46,396 bases of DNA from Candidatus Omnitrophota bacterium. GTDB lineage: Bacteria; Omnitrophota; Gorgyraeia; Gygaellales; Profunditerraquicolaceae. Position 1 is the stretch's first letter; each line of letters opens with the position of its first letter. The stretch lies in contig JADHYK010000003.1 in assembly GCA_016782485.1 (NCBI GenBank), forward strand, positions 1 through 46,396, given 5' to 3'. Both the position numbers and the translations under genes were made by a program. This document shows, piece by piece, positions 17,556 through 25,824 of the stretch. The notes beneath the pieces are model-generated. The model saw only the letters and a program-made list of their open reading frames with translations. It did not search any database and was not told the origin of the DNA.

Positions 17556-18479
17556 ATGAAAAAAGATTTAATTTCAATAAAGGACTTAACTCCGAAAGAA
17601 ATAGAGGAGTTATTTAACCTGACCGACAGGCTAAAAGAAGATAAAAATAAATTCAGCAGGGTTCTGGCCGGCAAAACCCTGGCGCTTATTTTTCAGAAGC
17701 CCTCTAACAGGACCAGGGTTTCCTTTGAGGTGGGGATGTATCAGCTGGGGGGCAATTCGATATACTTAAGTCCGGCGGAGATAAATTTAGGGGTGAGAGA
17801 GTCTGTCCGGGATGTGGCCAAGACTCTTTCCAGGTACGTCGATGCGATAGTGATCAGGACTTTCGAGCATAAAAATGTCCTGCAGCTGGCCGAACATTCC
17901 GATAAACCGGTGATTAACGGCCTGTCGGATTTTTCGCATCCCTGCCAGGGGCTGGCCGATGTTTATACCGTCAGGGGAAAGTTAAGGAATATCAAGAGCA
18001 AGACACTGGCCTTTATCGGAGACGGAAATAACGTCTGCAATTCCCTGATTTTTGCCTGCGCCAAGACCGGCCTGAATATGAATATTGCAGCGCCCACAGG
18101 ATACGAGCCGGATAAGGCGGTCCTGGAAGAGGCCAGGGTAATTGCCCAAGAGCAAAACAGCTCTATCAAATTTTTCCATAATCCTGCCGAGGCGGTTAAG
18201 GGCGTTGACGTAGTTTATACCGATGTCTGGGCCAGTATGGGGCAGGAGGAAGAGGCGCAGCAGAGAAAGAAGATATTCAGGGAGTTCCAGGTGAACAGTG
18301 CTCTGATGAGCGGGGCAAAGAGGGGCGCACTTATTATGCATTGTCTGCCTGCACACAGAGGGGATGAAATAACCGACGAGGTCATCGATAGCCCGCATTC
18401 GGTTGTTTTTGACCAGGCGGAGAACAGGATGCACGTGCAGAAGGCAATTTTGATAACGTTACTCGGGAGACACAAATGA
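17556..18479 (+). CDS. argF: Ornithine carbamoyltransferase
   Basis: 'FQKPSNRTRVSFEVGMYQLGG' and 'MHCLPAHRGDEITDEV' motifs. Confidence 0.95.
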   Translation: MKKDLISIKDLTPKEIEELFNLTDRLKEDKNKFSRVLAGKTLALIFQKPSNRTRVSFEVGMYQLGGNSIYLSPAEINLGVRESVRDVAKTLSRYVDAIVIRTFEHKNVLQLAEHSDKPVINGLSDFSHPCQGLADVYTVRGKLRNIKSKTLAFIGDGNNVCNSLIFACAKTGLNMNIAAPTGYEPDKAVLEEARVIAQEQNSSIKFFHNPAEAVKGVDVVYTDVWASMGQEEEAQQRKKIFREFQVNSALMSGAKRGALIMHCLPAHRGDEITDEVIDSPHSVVFDQAENRMHVQKAILITLLGRHK

Positions 18480-19657
18480 AGAAGGTTGTGCTTGCTTATT
18501 CCGGCGGCCTGGATACGTCCTGCATCGTAAGATGGTTAAAGGAGCAGGGGTATCAGGTAATCTGTTTTGTTGCCGACCTGGGACAGGGCCTGGGAAGAGG
18601 CGAGGATCTCGCTGCCATAGAAGAAAGGGCGCTTGCTGCCGGGGCGGCAAAGGTCTATATAAAAGACCTGCAGGAGGAATTTATAAAGGACTTTATCCTT
18701 CCGGCCTTAAAGGCAAATGCTATTTACGAAGGCAAATACTTATTAGCCACTGCCTTAGGCAGGCCTTTAATAGCCAAGCACCTTGTTCAGATTGCCCATA
18801 AAGAAAAAGCCGATTTAATCGCCCACGGCTGCACCGGAAAGGGCAACGACCAGGTGAGGTTTGAAGTAACCGCTGCTATACTGGATCCGAAATTAGAGGT
18901 TTTAGCCCCGGTAAGGGAATGGGAGTTTAAATCCAGGGAAGAGGAGATCGAATACGCCAGGATGTTCAATATCCCGGTTGATGTAACGAAGAAAAAACCC
19001 TACAGCATCGACAGGAACATCTGGGGGGTCAGTATAGAGGCGGGCATCCTGGAAGACCTGGAGCAGGAGCCTCCGGAGGACGCATACTTAATCACTAAAA
19101 GCCCGACTTATTTATCCGGCTATCCGAAATACATAGAGGTTTATTTTGAAAAAGGAGTGCCCAGGAGATTAGACGGTAAGGCCCATAAGTTGAAAAACTT
19201 AATCAGCGAACTCAATGAAATCGGCGGCCTGCACGGAGTAGGAAGGAGCGACCTGGTTGAAAACAGGCTGGTAGGCATAAAGTCCAGGGAGATTTACGAG
19301 GCCCCGGGGGCAACCATACTTTATACGGCGCATAAAGAGCTGGAGAGCCTGGTCCTGGACAGGGAGTGTGCGCATTTCAAGGAGCTGGTAGCGCTTAAAT
19401 ATTCGGAGCTCGTATATAACGGACTCTGGTATTCTCCGCTTAAAAAAGCGCTGGATGCATTCGTAAATTCAACGCAGGGCCATGTCAGCGGTTCTGTCCG
19501 GATGAAGTTATTCAAAGGCAATTGTATCGCCGTAGGCAGAAAGTCAAAGCATTCGCTGTATAAAAAGGAATTGAGCACTTACGGTAAAGAAGACAAGTTT
19601 GACCAGAAGCTGGCCGAGGGTTTTATCAAAATCTGGGCCATGCCGTATAAAAAATAG
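18476..19657 (+). CDS. argG: Argininosuccinate synthase
   Basis: 'VVLAYSGGLDTSCIVRWLKEQGY', 'GCTGKGNDQVRFE'; overlaps argF stop. Confidence 0.97.
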   Translation: MKKVVLAYSGGLDTSCIVRWLKEQGYQVICFVADLGQGLGRGEDLAAIEERALAAGAAKVYIKDLQEEFIKDFILPALKANAIYEGKYLLATALGRPLIAKHLVQIAHKEKADLIAHGCTGKGNDQVRFEVTAAILDPKLEVLAPVREWEFKSREEEIEYARMFNIPVDVTKKKPYSIDRNIWGVSIEAGILEDLEQEPPEDAYLITKSPTYLSGYPKYIEVYFEKGVPRRLDGKAHKLKNLISELNEIGGLHGVGRSDLVENRLVGIKSREIYEAPGATILYTAHKELESLVLDRECAHFKELVALKYSELVYNGLWYSPLKKALDAFVNSTQGHVSGSVRMKLFKGNCIAVGRKSKHSLYKKELSTYGKEDKFDQKLAEGFIKIWAMPYKK

Positions 19658-19686
19658 TCAATAGTCGATGGTCTATAGTCGATGGT
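19655..19686. repeat. Heptamer-period repeat (agtcgat type), argG-argH junction, includes argG stop
   Basis: tagtcaatagtcgatggtctatagtcgatggt, 7-nt period. Confidence 0.75.
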
Positions 19687-19699
19687 AAAGAGGGGAAAA

Positions 19700-21085
19700 A
19701 TGAGTAAAAAACTTTGGGGTGGGAGGTTTAGTAAAAAGACAAACCCGTTGGTGGAAGATTTTACTAAGTCGATAGATGTAGATTATCTATTAGCAAGACA
19801 CGATATTATGGCTTCGCTAATACATACAAAAATATTGGCTAAGGCTAAGCTTATTTCTGAGCCGGAGTTTAAAATTCTGTATAAAGGCCTATCGGATATT
19901 CAGAATGAACTGGGCAAAGGCAAATTTAAATTTGATAAGAATTCAGAAGATATACATACAGATATACAGAATAAATTAGAAAGGAAAGTGGGTCCCGTGG
20001 CACTCAAATTGCATACTGCTAGATCAAGAAATGAGCAGGTAGTTTTTGATACCAAGAGATACTGTGTTTTTGAAGTATGTAATATTATAAATAAATCAAT
20101 CGGTGATTTTATAAAACAGATTGAAAAATTCGCTAATACTCATAAAAATATTATAATGCCTGGTTATACGCATATGCAGCATGCGCAACCTGTCAAATTC
20201 AAAGATTATATTCTTGCTTATGCATATATGTTAAAGCGGGATTCAAAGAGATTAGAGGACTCTTTGCATAGATTGACATACCCCTTGGGTTCGGGAGCGT
20301 TAGCAGGAACATCTATGGAAGCGAAATTATATAATGAGGCTGCGAAGGAAATTGCTGAAAAAATGGACCATCCGTTTTTTAAAGTAGTGGAAAACACTAT
20401 AGATAATATTAGCGATAGAGATTTTATTATAGAAATTTTGAGTGCTCTGGCAATCCTTGGTATGCACCTTTCGAGGATGGCAGAAGATTTTATTATTTGG
20501 TCAACGCAGGAATTCGGATTTATCGAAATAGACGATGCCTTTTGTACCGGTAGTTCTTTAATGCCACAGAAAAAGAATCCCGATACTTTAGAATTAATTA
20601 GGGGCCATACCGGAGAATTATACGGCAATTTAGTTTCGGTCCTTGTAATGATGAAGGGCTTGCCTTTAACTTATAACAGGGATATGCAATTAGATAAAAA
20701 ACCATTATTCAGCTCAATAAAGATTATCAAAGATGAACTGGAAATCTTAACCAGATTGATAGCCGGCATAAAGATCAATAAAGTAAATATTAAGAGACAG
20801 CTGGAAGAAGAATCTTTATATGCTACAGATTTAGCCTTTTATTTAGCCAAAAATAAAGTTCCCTTCAGGAAGGCGCATGAGATTATAGGTAAATTGATAA
20901 AGGATTCGCTAGATTTAAATAGAAGAATAAAAGACATGAAAGATGAAGAGCTGAAGAAATACTCTCCGTTTATTAACGGGAAAGTCATAAAAAATATATT
21001 TAATCCGATAACATCGGTTAATTCAAAAAAATCCTTTTCAAAAAAAAATCTATCCTGTAGAGTAACGGTTGTTGAGCCCCGATAA
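19700..21085 (+). CDS. argH: Argininosuccinate lyase
   Basis: 'MSKKLWGGRFSKKTNPLVEDFTKSIDVD', 'GSSLMPQKKNPDTLELIRG' fumarase/lyase signature. Confidence 0.95.
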   Translation: MSKKLWGGRFSKKTNPLVEDFTKSIDVDYLLARHDIMASLIHTKILAKAKLISEPEFKILYKGLSDIQNELGKGKFKFDKNSEDIHTDIQNKLERKVGPVALKLHTARSRNEQVVFDTKRYCVFEVCNIINKSIGDFIKQIEKFANTHKNIIMPGYTHMQHAQPVKFKDYILAYAYMLKRDSKRLEDSLHRLTYPLGSGALAGTSMEAKLYNEAAKEIAEKMDHPFFKVVENTIDNISDRDFIIEILSALAILGMHLSRMAEDFIIWSTQEFGFIEIDDAFCTGSSLMPQKKNPDTLELIRGHTGELYGNLVSVLVMMKGLPLTYNRDMQLDKKPLFSSIKIIKDELEILTRLIAGIKINKVNIKRQLEEESLYATDLAFYLAKNKVPFRKAHEIIGKLIKDSLDLNRRIKDMKDEELKKYSPFINGKVIKNIFNPITSVNSKKSFSKKNLSCRVTVVEPR

Positions 21086-21089
21086 TTAA

Positions 21090-21626
21090 ATGAGATACCG
21101 TAGTATTTTTCATCTCGCCTGCGAGGTATTTAAGAGGGAAGGTATTCGCGCTGTTTTGATTGGCGGCTTTGCGGTGAATTACTATAAGGTAACGCGCCAG
21201 AGCGCGGATGTTGATTTTTTAATTACCGAAGAGGATTTTAAGAAGATACTGCCTTTGTTTGAAGAGCAAGGATATAAGATAGATTATGCGCAGGAGGTAT
21301 TCGCCAGGCTCAAGAGCGACAATTTTTACCTGATGGATCTTGATTTCATGTTTGTGGATAGAGACACTCTGGATAAAATTGTTAAGGCAGCTAAAGTAGT
21401 CGCAATAGCCGAGCAGAAATTTATCGTTCCTTCTTTAGAGCATTTAATCGCGCTTAAGTTACATTCGTTGAAATATAATCCGGCATTGCGCGAGAATAAA
21501 GACCTCTCTGACATCGTTGAGTTGATTAGAATAAATAAAATGCAGGTAAAAACCAAGGAATTCAAGGAATTATGTCTTAAATTTGGCACAAAAGAACTCT
21601 ACGATAAAATTTTGCAAAAGATATAA
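21090..21626 (+). CDS. Pol-beta superfamily nucleotidyltransferase-like protein
   Basis: 'AVLIGGFAVNYYKVTRQSADVDFLI' (GG...DxD) and C-terminal 'LIALKLHSLKYNPALRENKDLSDIVEL'. Confidence 0.75.
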   Translation: MRYRSIFHLACEVFKREGIRAVLIGGFAVNYYKVTRQSADVDFLITEEDFKKILPLFEEQGYKIDYAQEVFARLKSDNFYLMDLDFMFVDRDTLDKIVKAAKVVAIAEQKFIVPSLEHLIALKLHSLKYNPALRENKDLSDIVELIRINKMQVKTKEFKELCLKFGTKELYDKILQKI

Positions 21627-21800
21627 ATGGAAGATTTAAAATTACCCATTATTAAAAAACCTTTACCTGCCGCCAAATGGCTGTCTATGGATGATTACGT
21701 AAGGTTCGTGACAATGAATATAAGATATACTTTGGATAAAAGAAATTACCGTAAATGGAAAAAATTAGCGGCTGTTAAAGAGAAATTCTCATTAGAATAA
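21627..21800 (+). CDS. 57-aa hypothetical protein, probable partner of the nucleotidyltransferase (not in ORF track)
   Basis: MEDLKLPIIKKPLPAAKWLSMDDYVRFVTMNIRYTLDKRNYRKWKKLAAVKEKFSLE*, start abuts upstream stop, end 1 nt before lysA. Confidence 0.7.
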   Translation: MEDLKLPIIKKPLPAAKWLSMDDYVRFVTMNIRYTLDKRNYRKWKKLAAVKEKFSLE

Positions 21801-21801
21801 T

Positions 21802-23073
21802 ATGCACGAATTTAGATACATAAATAACCGGTTATATTGTGAGAAGGTCAAAGTTGAGGAGCTGGCGAGAAAGTTCGGTACCCCGCTTTATGTTTACAGC
21901 TACCACACCATGCTGGACCATTTTCATAAATTGCAGGCCGCCTTCAGGAGCGTGAAACCGCTCGTCTGTTATTCGGTCAAGGCAAACTCAAATTTAGCAA
22001 TCCTGAAGGCATTGGTGGATAAGGGTGCCGGCCTGGATATTGTTTCAGGCGGAGAGTTATACCGGGCGCTTAAAGCCGGGTGTCCTGCGCAAAAAATCGT
22101 CTATGCCTCGGTAGGCAAGACCGATAAAGAGATAGAAGAGGCGGTAAAGAAAGGGATACTTTTTTTTAACGTTGAATCCCTCCCGGAGCTGGAGAATATC
22201 AACCGTATCGCCGGGCGTTTTAAAAGACCCGTCAATGTGGCATTGCGCATAAACCCGGATGTGGAACCTAAAACGCATAAATTCATCACTACCGGAAAGA
22301 TTACTAATAAATTCGGCATTGATTTTGCAGTGGCTCGCAGGATTCTTTTATTGCGCCGGAGTTTGTGCAATATAAAAATCTGCGGCCTGCATATCCATAT
22401 CGGTTCCCAGATTACCGAGAGCGCGCCTTTTGTCGCCGCGATAAAAAAAGTCATCGCTTTCCTGGCAAGAATGAAGAATGAAGGCGTGACCCTGGAATAT
22501 TTAAACCTCGGCGGCGGCCTGGGGATAGTCTATGATAACGAGAAGCCGCAGACGGCAGTTAAATTTGCCGCTCAAGTTTTGCCGCTGTTGAAGAGAACCG
22601 GCCTCAAAGTTATTATGGAGCCGGGAAGGTTTATTATCGGTAACGCCGGAATTCTGGTGGCCAGGGTGTTGTATTGTAAATCTACGCCCAGAAAGAGATT
22701 CGTCATCGTTGATGCCGGAATGAATGATTTAATCCGGCCCTCTTTTTACAATGCCTACCACCAGATCCTGCCTATCCGCTATCCGCTATCCGCTATCCGC
22801 TATACGGAAAAAGTGGATATCGTCGGGCCGATCTGCGAAAGCGGGGATTTTTTTGCCAAAGACAGGCGCCTCCCCCGATTAAAAGAGGGGGATTTTATCG
22901 CGGTGATGAGCGCAGGGGCCTATGGTTTCAGTATGTCCTCCAACTATAATTCCCGGCGCAGGGCTAAAGAGGTTATGGTGGTCAAAGATAAGGCCTTCGT
23001 GATCAGAAAAAGGGAGAGTTTCCAGGATTTATTGCGTAACGAAATAATCCCCGCGTTTTTAATGGGGTTATAA
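21802..23073 (+). CDS. lysA: Diaminopimelate decarboxylase
   Basis: 'YSVKANSNLAILKALVDKGAGLDIVSGGEL', 'GGGLGI', 'VGPICESGD'. Confidence 0.96.
   Translation: MHEFRYINNRLYCEKVKVEELARKFGTPLYVYSYHTMLDHFHKLQAAFRSVKPLVCYSVKANSNLAILKALVDKGAGLDIVSGGELYRALKAGCPAQKIVYASVGKTDKEIEEAVKKGILFFNVESLPELENINRIAGRFKRPVNVALRINPDVEPKTHKFITTGKITNKFGIDFAVARRILLLRRSLCNIKICGLHIHIGSQITESAPFVAAIKKVIAFLARMKNEGVTLEYLNLGGGLGIVYDNEKPQTAVKFAAQVLPLLKRTGLKVIMEPGRFIIGNAGILVARVLYCKSTPRKRFVIVDAGMNDLIRPSFYNAYHQILPIRYPLSAIRYTEKVDIVGPICESGDFFAKDRRLPRLKEGDFIAVMSAGAYGFSMSSNYNSRRRAKEVMVVKDKAFVIRKRESFQDLLRNEIIPAFLMGL
22772..22805. repeat. Heptamer repeat (tatccgc)n inside lysA
   Basis: ctatccgctatccgctatccgctatccgctatac, encodes PIRYPLSAIRYT. 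Confidence 0.9.
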
Positions 23074-23074
23074 G

Positions 23075-24106
23075 ATGGGAAAAATCAATCCTTCGAAAGC
23101 CCGGGCTAAAGCCCACGATTTACTCAGGATTGATACTGAGAGCGGCGTATTCTTTCCACGTCCTAAAGGGCGGGGTTCCAACGCCGCCGAATGTATCAAT
23201 CCTTCGAAAGCCCGGGCTAAAGCCCACGATTTACTCAGGATTGATACTGAGAGCGGCGTATTCTTTCCACGTCCTAAAGGGCGGGGTTCCAACGCCGCCG
23301 AATGTATCAATTTTACCAAAATGGTTGCCTCAGGTAATGACTTTATTGTGGTTGAGCGCCTGGCCAATCTGCCGGCCTCCCGGTTTAAAAAGACAGTGAG
23401 AGAGATTTGTGATAGAAAATACGCCGTAGGGGCAGACGGGGTGCTTTTGCTGGAGAAGTCTAAAAATGCGGATATCAGAATGCGCATCTTTAATGCCGAC
23501 GGCTCCGAGGCAGAAATGTGCGGCAACGGGGCGCGCTGTATTGCGTTATACATAAGCCGCAGGGGGAGTGCGCAGAAAAAAATAGAGACGATGGCCGGGA
23601 TAATCCAAGCGCAGGTAAACGGCGATAACGTAAAGATAAAGCTCACCGACCCCAAAGATATAAAACTGGATATTTCCCTTAAAGTCAACAACCGCGAGCT
23701 GGCAGTCAATTTTATCAATACCGGTGTCCCGCATACGGTGATCTTCGTAGAGGGCCTGCAGAATATAGACGTATTTGATTTAGGCAGGCAGATCCGTTAT
23801 CATAAAAAGTTTGCCCCGGCAGGGACGAACGTAGATTTTGTAGAAGTCTTCAATAATGATTCTATAGGGGTGAGGACCTACGAGAGGGGCGTCGAGGGGG
23901 AGACCCTTGCCTGCGGCACGGGAGTAGTTGCTGCGGCGTTAATTGCCGATTATAAGTTAAGAGCCGCAGATTTTAGAAAGATAAACGTGAAGACAAGAAG
24001 CGGGGAGGTATTGAGGGTATATTTTGAGAGGGTAGGCAGCGGTTTTGAAAATGTCTGGCTTGAGGGCAGGGTAAAAATAGCCTATACGGGGGCAATAAAG
24101 ATTTAG
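23075..24106 (+). CDS. dapF: Diaminopimelate epimerase with N-terminal duplicated insertion
   Basis: 'INFTKMVASGNDFIVVE', 'EMCGNGARCIALY', 'ERGVEGETLACGTGVVA'; preceded by two identical 37-aa repeats. Confidence 0.95.
   Translation: MGKINPSKARAKAHDLLRIDTESGVFFPRPKGRGSNAAECINPSKARAKAHDLLRIDTESGVFFPRPKGRGSNAAECINFTKMVASGNDFIVVERLANLPASRFKKTVREICDRKYAVGADGVLLLEKSKNADIRMRIFNADGSEAEMCGNGARCIALYISRRGSAQKKIETMAGIIQAQVNGDNVKIKLTDPKDIKLDISLKVNNRELAVNFINTGVPHTVIFVEGLQNIDVFDLGRQIRYHKKFAPAGTNVDFVEVFNNDSIGVRTYERGVEGETLACGTGVVAAALIADYKLRAADFRKINVKTRSGEVLRVYFERVGSGFENVWLEGRVKIAYTGAIKI
23084..23305. repeat. 2 x 111-bp perfect tandem repeat inserted in frame in the dapF 5' end
   Basis: Units begin at 23084 and 23195; flanking ATCAAT at 23306; each unit has ATCAATCCT/AGGATTGAT and GCGGCGT/ACGCCGC inverted repeats. 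Confidence 0.95.
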
Positions 24107-24116
24107 GAGGCAAATT

Positions 24117-24992
24117 ATGTTTAGCGGCTCAATTGTTGCCATAGTAACACCGTTTAAAAACGGGAAACTTGATGAGAATAAATTAAAGGAATTGGTTGAA
24201 TTTCAGCTAAAGAATGGCAGCAGCGGCATTGTGCCTTGCGGGACCACGGGGGAATCGGCGACCTTAAACTTCCAGGAGCACGAACGGGTTATCGAAGTTA
24301 CGATAAAGCAGGTCAACAAGAGAGTTCCGGTTATCGCAGGGACGGGCTCCAATTCCACGGAGGAGGCGATAATGTTGACCAGGGCTGCGGCCGTTGCAGG
24401 GGCAGACGCTTCGCTGCAGGTCTCGCCGTATTATAACCGTCCGACGCAAGCCGGACTTTATGAACACTTTAAAAAGATAGCCGATAGCGTGGGCATACCG
24501 ATTGTTCTTTATAATATAGCTTCGCGCACCGGCGTCAATATCGAGCCGGAGACGATCGCAAGATTGGCTGCGGATTGTAAAAATATTGTAGGCGTAAAAG
24601 AGGCTTCAGGGAGCCTGGACCAGATGTCGCGCATAAGATTATTGTGCGGGGAAAAATTCGATCTGATTTCCGGGGATGACAGCCTGACCCTGCCGATATT
24701 AAGCATAGGCGGCCGGGGTGTTATTTCGGTTATAGCCAACATTGTGCCTGAGGATGTGGCAGGTCTGGTCAGATCTTACCAGAAAGGCGACTTTACCAAA
24801 GCAGTACAGTTGCATTATAAGTTGCTGCCTTTGACTAAAGCCTTGTTTATAGAGACAAACCCCATACCGGTAAAGACGGCGATGGGGCTATTGCGGTTGT
24901 GCGAACCGGATTTAAGGCTTCCTATGTGCACGATGTTGCCGGAGAATCTGGAAAAACTTAAGAAAGCGTTAAAAGACTATGGATTGTTGTAA
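24117..24992 (+). CDS. dapA: 4-hydroxy-tetrahydrodipicolinate synthase
   Basis: 'GSIVAIVTPFKNGKLDE', 'GTTGESATL', 'YNIASRTGVNI'. Confidence 0.97.
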   Translation: MFSGSIVAIVTPFKNGKLDENKLKELVEFQLKNGSSGIVPCGTTGESATLNFQEHERVIEVTIKQVNKRVPVIAGTGSNSTEEAIMLTRAAAVAGADASLQVSPYYNRPTQAGLYEHFKKIADSVGIPIVLYNIASRTGVNIEPETIARLAADCKNIVGVKEASGSLDQMSRIRLLCGEKFDLISGDDSLTLPILSIGGRGVISVIANIVPEDVAGLVRSYQKGDFTKAVQLHYKLLPLTKALFIETNPIPVKTAMGLLRLCEPDLRLPMCTMLPENLEKLKKALKDYGLL

Positions 24993-24997
24993 TTTTT

Positions 24998-25062
24998 TAG
25001 CGTTTAGCGGATAGCGTTTAGCGTATAGAAAAACTATCCGCTATACGCTCTACGCTATACGC
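24998..25062. repeat. Inverted repeat built from heptamers, dapA-dapB gap
   Basis: tagcgtt-tagcgga-tagcgtt-tagcgta-tag ... ctatccg-ctatacg-ctctacg-ctatac. Confidence 0.9.
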
Positions 25063-25077
25063 CAACAGGAGAACAGC

Positions 25078-25791
25078 ATGATTAAGCTCGGAATCGCGGG
25101 TGTTTGCGGTAAAATGGGCAGGCGGATCTTGGAATTAGCGCAGAAAGATAGGGATTTTGAAGTTACCCTGGCCCTGGAAAGAAAAGGTACGCCGATGATC
25201 GGCAGGGAGATAGGTAAGCTCAAAATTTCATCCAGTCTCGATGGTTTGTTCCTGGCGGATGTATTCGTGGATTTTACTGCGCCCGAGGCGGCCGACGTCC
25301 ATCTGGATTATGTGGCAAAATACAAAAAAGCGCTTGTTTTAGGCACTACGGCCTTAAGCCAGGCACAATTAAAGAAGGTGGAGGAGGTTTCTAAAACAGT
25401 GCCGGTGGTATATTCCGTGAATATGTCCGTGGGGGTGAATGTTTTATTTTCCCTCTTGCCGCAGATAGCCCAGAGGTTAGGGCCCGATTACCGGATAGAA
25501 ATAGTAGAGGCGCACCACAAGGACAAAAAGGATGCGCCTTCAGGCACGGCAAAAAAAATGGCTCAGCTTTTAAGCGACGCCACAAAAAGAGAAGTCGCGG
25601 TCCACGCCGTAAGGCTGGGCGATATCGTGGGCGACCATACGGTTATTTTTTGCGGGAACTCCGAACGCATTGAAATAAAGCATCAGGCGCATTCGCGTGA
25701 TTTATTTGCACTGGGCGCGCTTAAGGCCGCCAAATGGATTAAAGGCAGGCCCGCAGGCCTTTATTCCATGCAGGACGTGTTGAAGCAGTAG
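25078..25791 (+). CDS. dapB: 4-hydroxy-tetrahydrodipicolinate reductase
   Basis: 'IGIAGVCGKMGRRI'-type N-terminus and 'EIVEAHHKDKKDAPSGTA' signature. Confidence 0.96.
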   Translation: MIKLGIAGVCGKMGRRILELAQKDRDFEVTLALERKGTPMIGREIGKLKISSSLDGLFLADVFVDFTAPEAADVHLDYVAKYKKALVLGTTALSQAQLKKVEEVSKTVPVVYSVNMSVGVNVLFSLLPQIAQRLGPDYRIEIVEAHHKDKKDAPSGTAKKMAQLLSDATKREVAVHAVRLGDIVGDHTVIFCGNSERIEIKHQAHSRDLFALGALKAAKWIKGRPAGLYSMQDVLKQ

Positions 25792-25817
25792 TTAGTAGTT
25801 AGTAGTTAGTAGTTAGG
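25788..25817. repeat. Heptamer repeat (gttagta)n, dapB-dapL gap, includes dapB stop
   Basis: agtagttagtagttagtagttagtagttag. Confidence 0.85.
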
Positions 25818-25824
25818 GGGAGGG

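Noticed and set aside
23084-23305. Tandem repeat as CRISPR array
   Set aside because: Two adjacent identical 111-bp units without spacers, in frame inside dapF; not repeat-spacer architecture.
23068-23718. 216-aa minus-strand ORF with SAALEPRPLGRG repeats
   Set aside because: Reverse-strand reading of the dapF repeat and coding sequence; no independent gene evidence.
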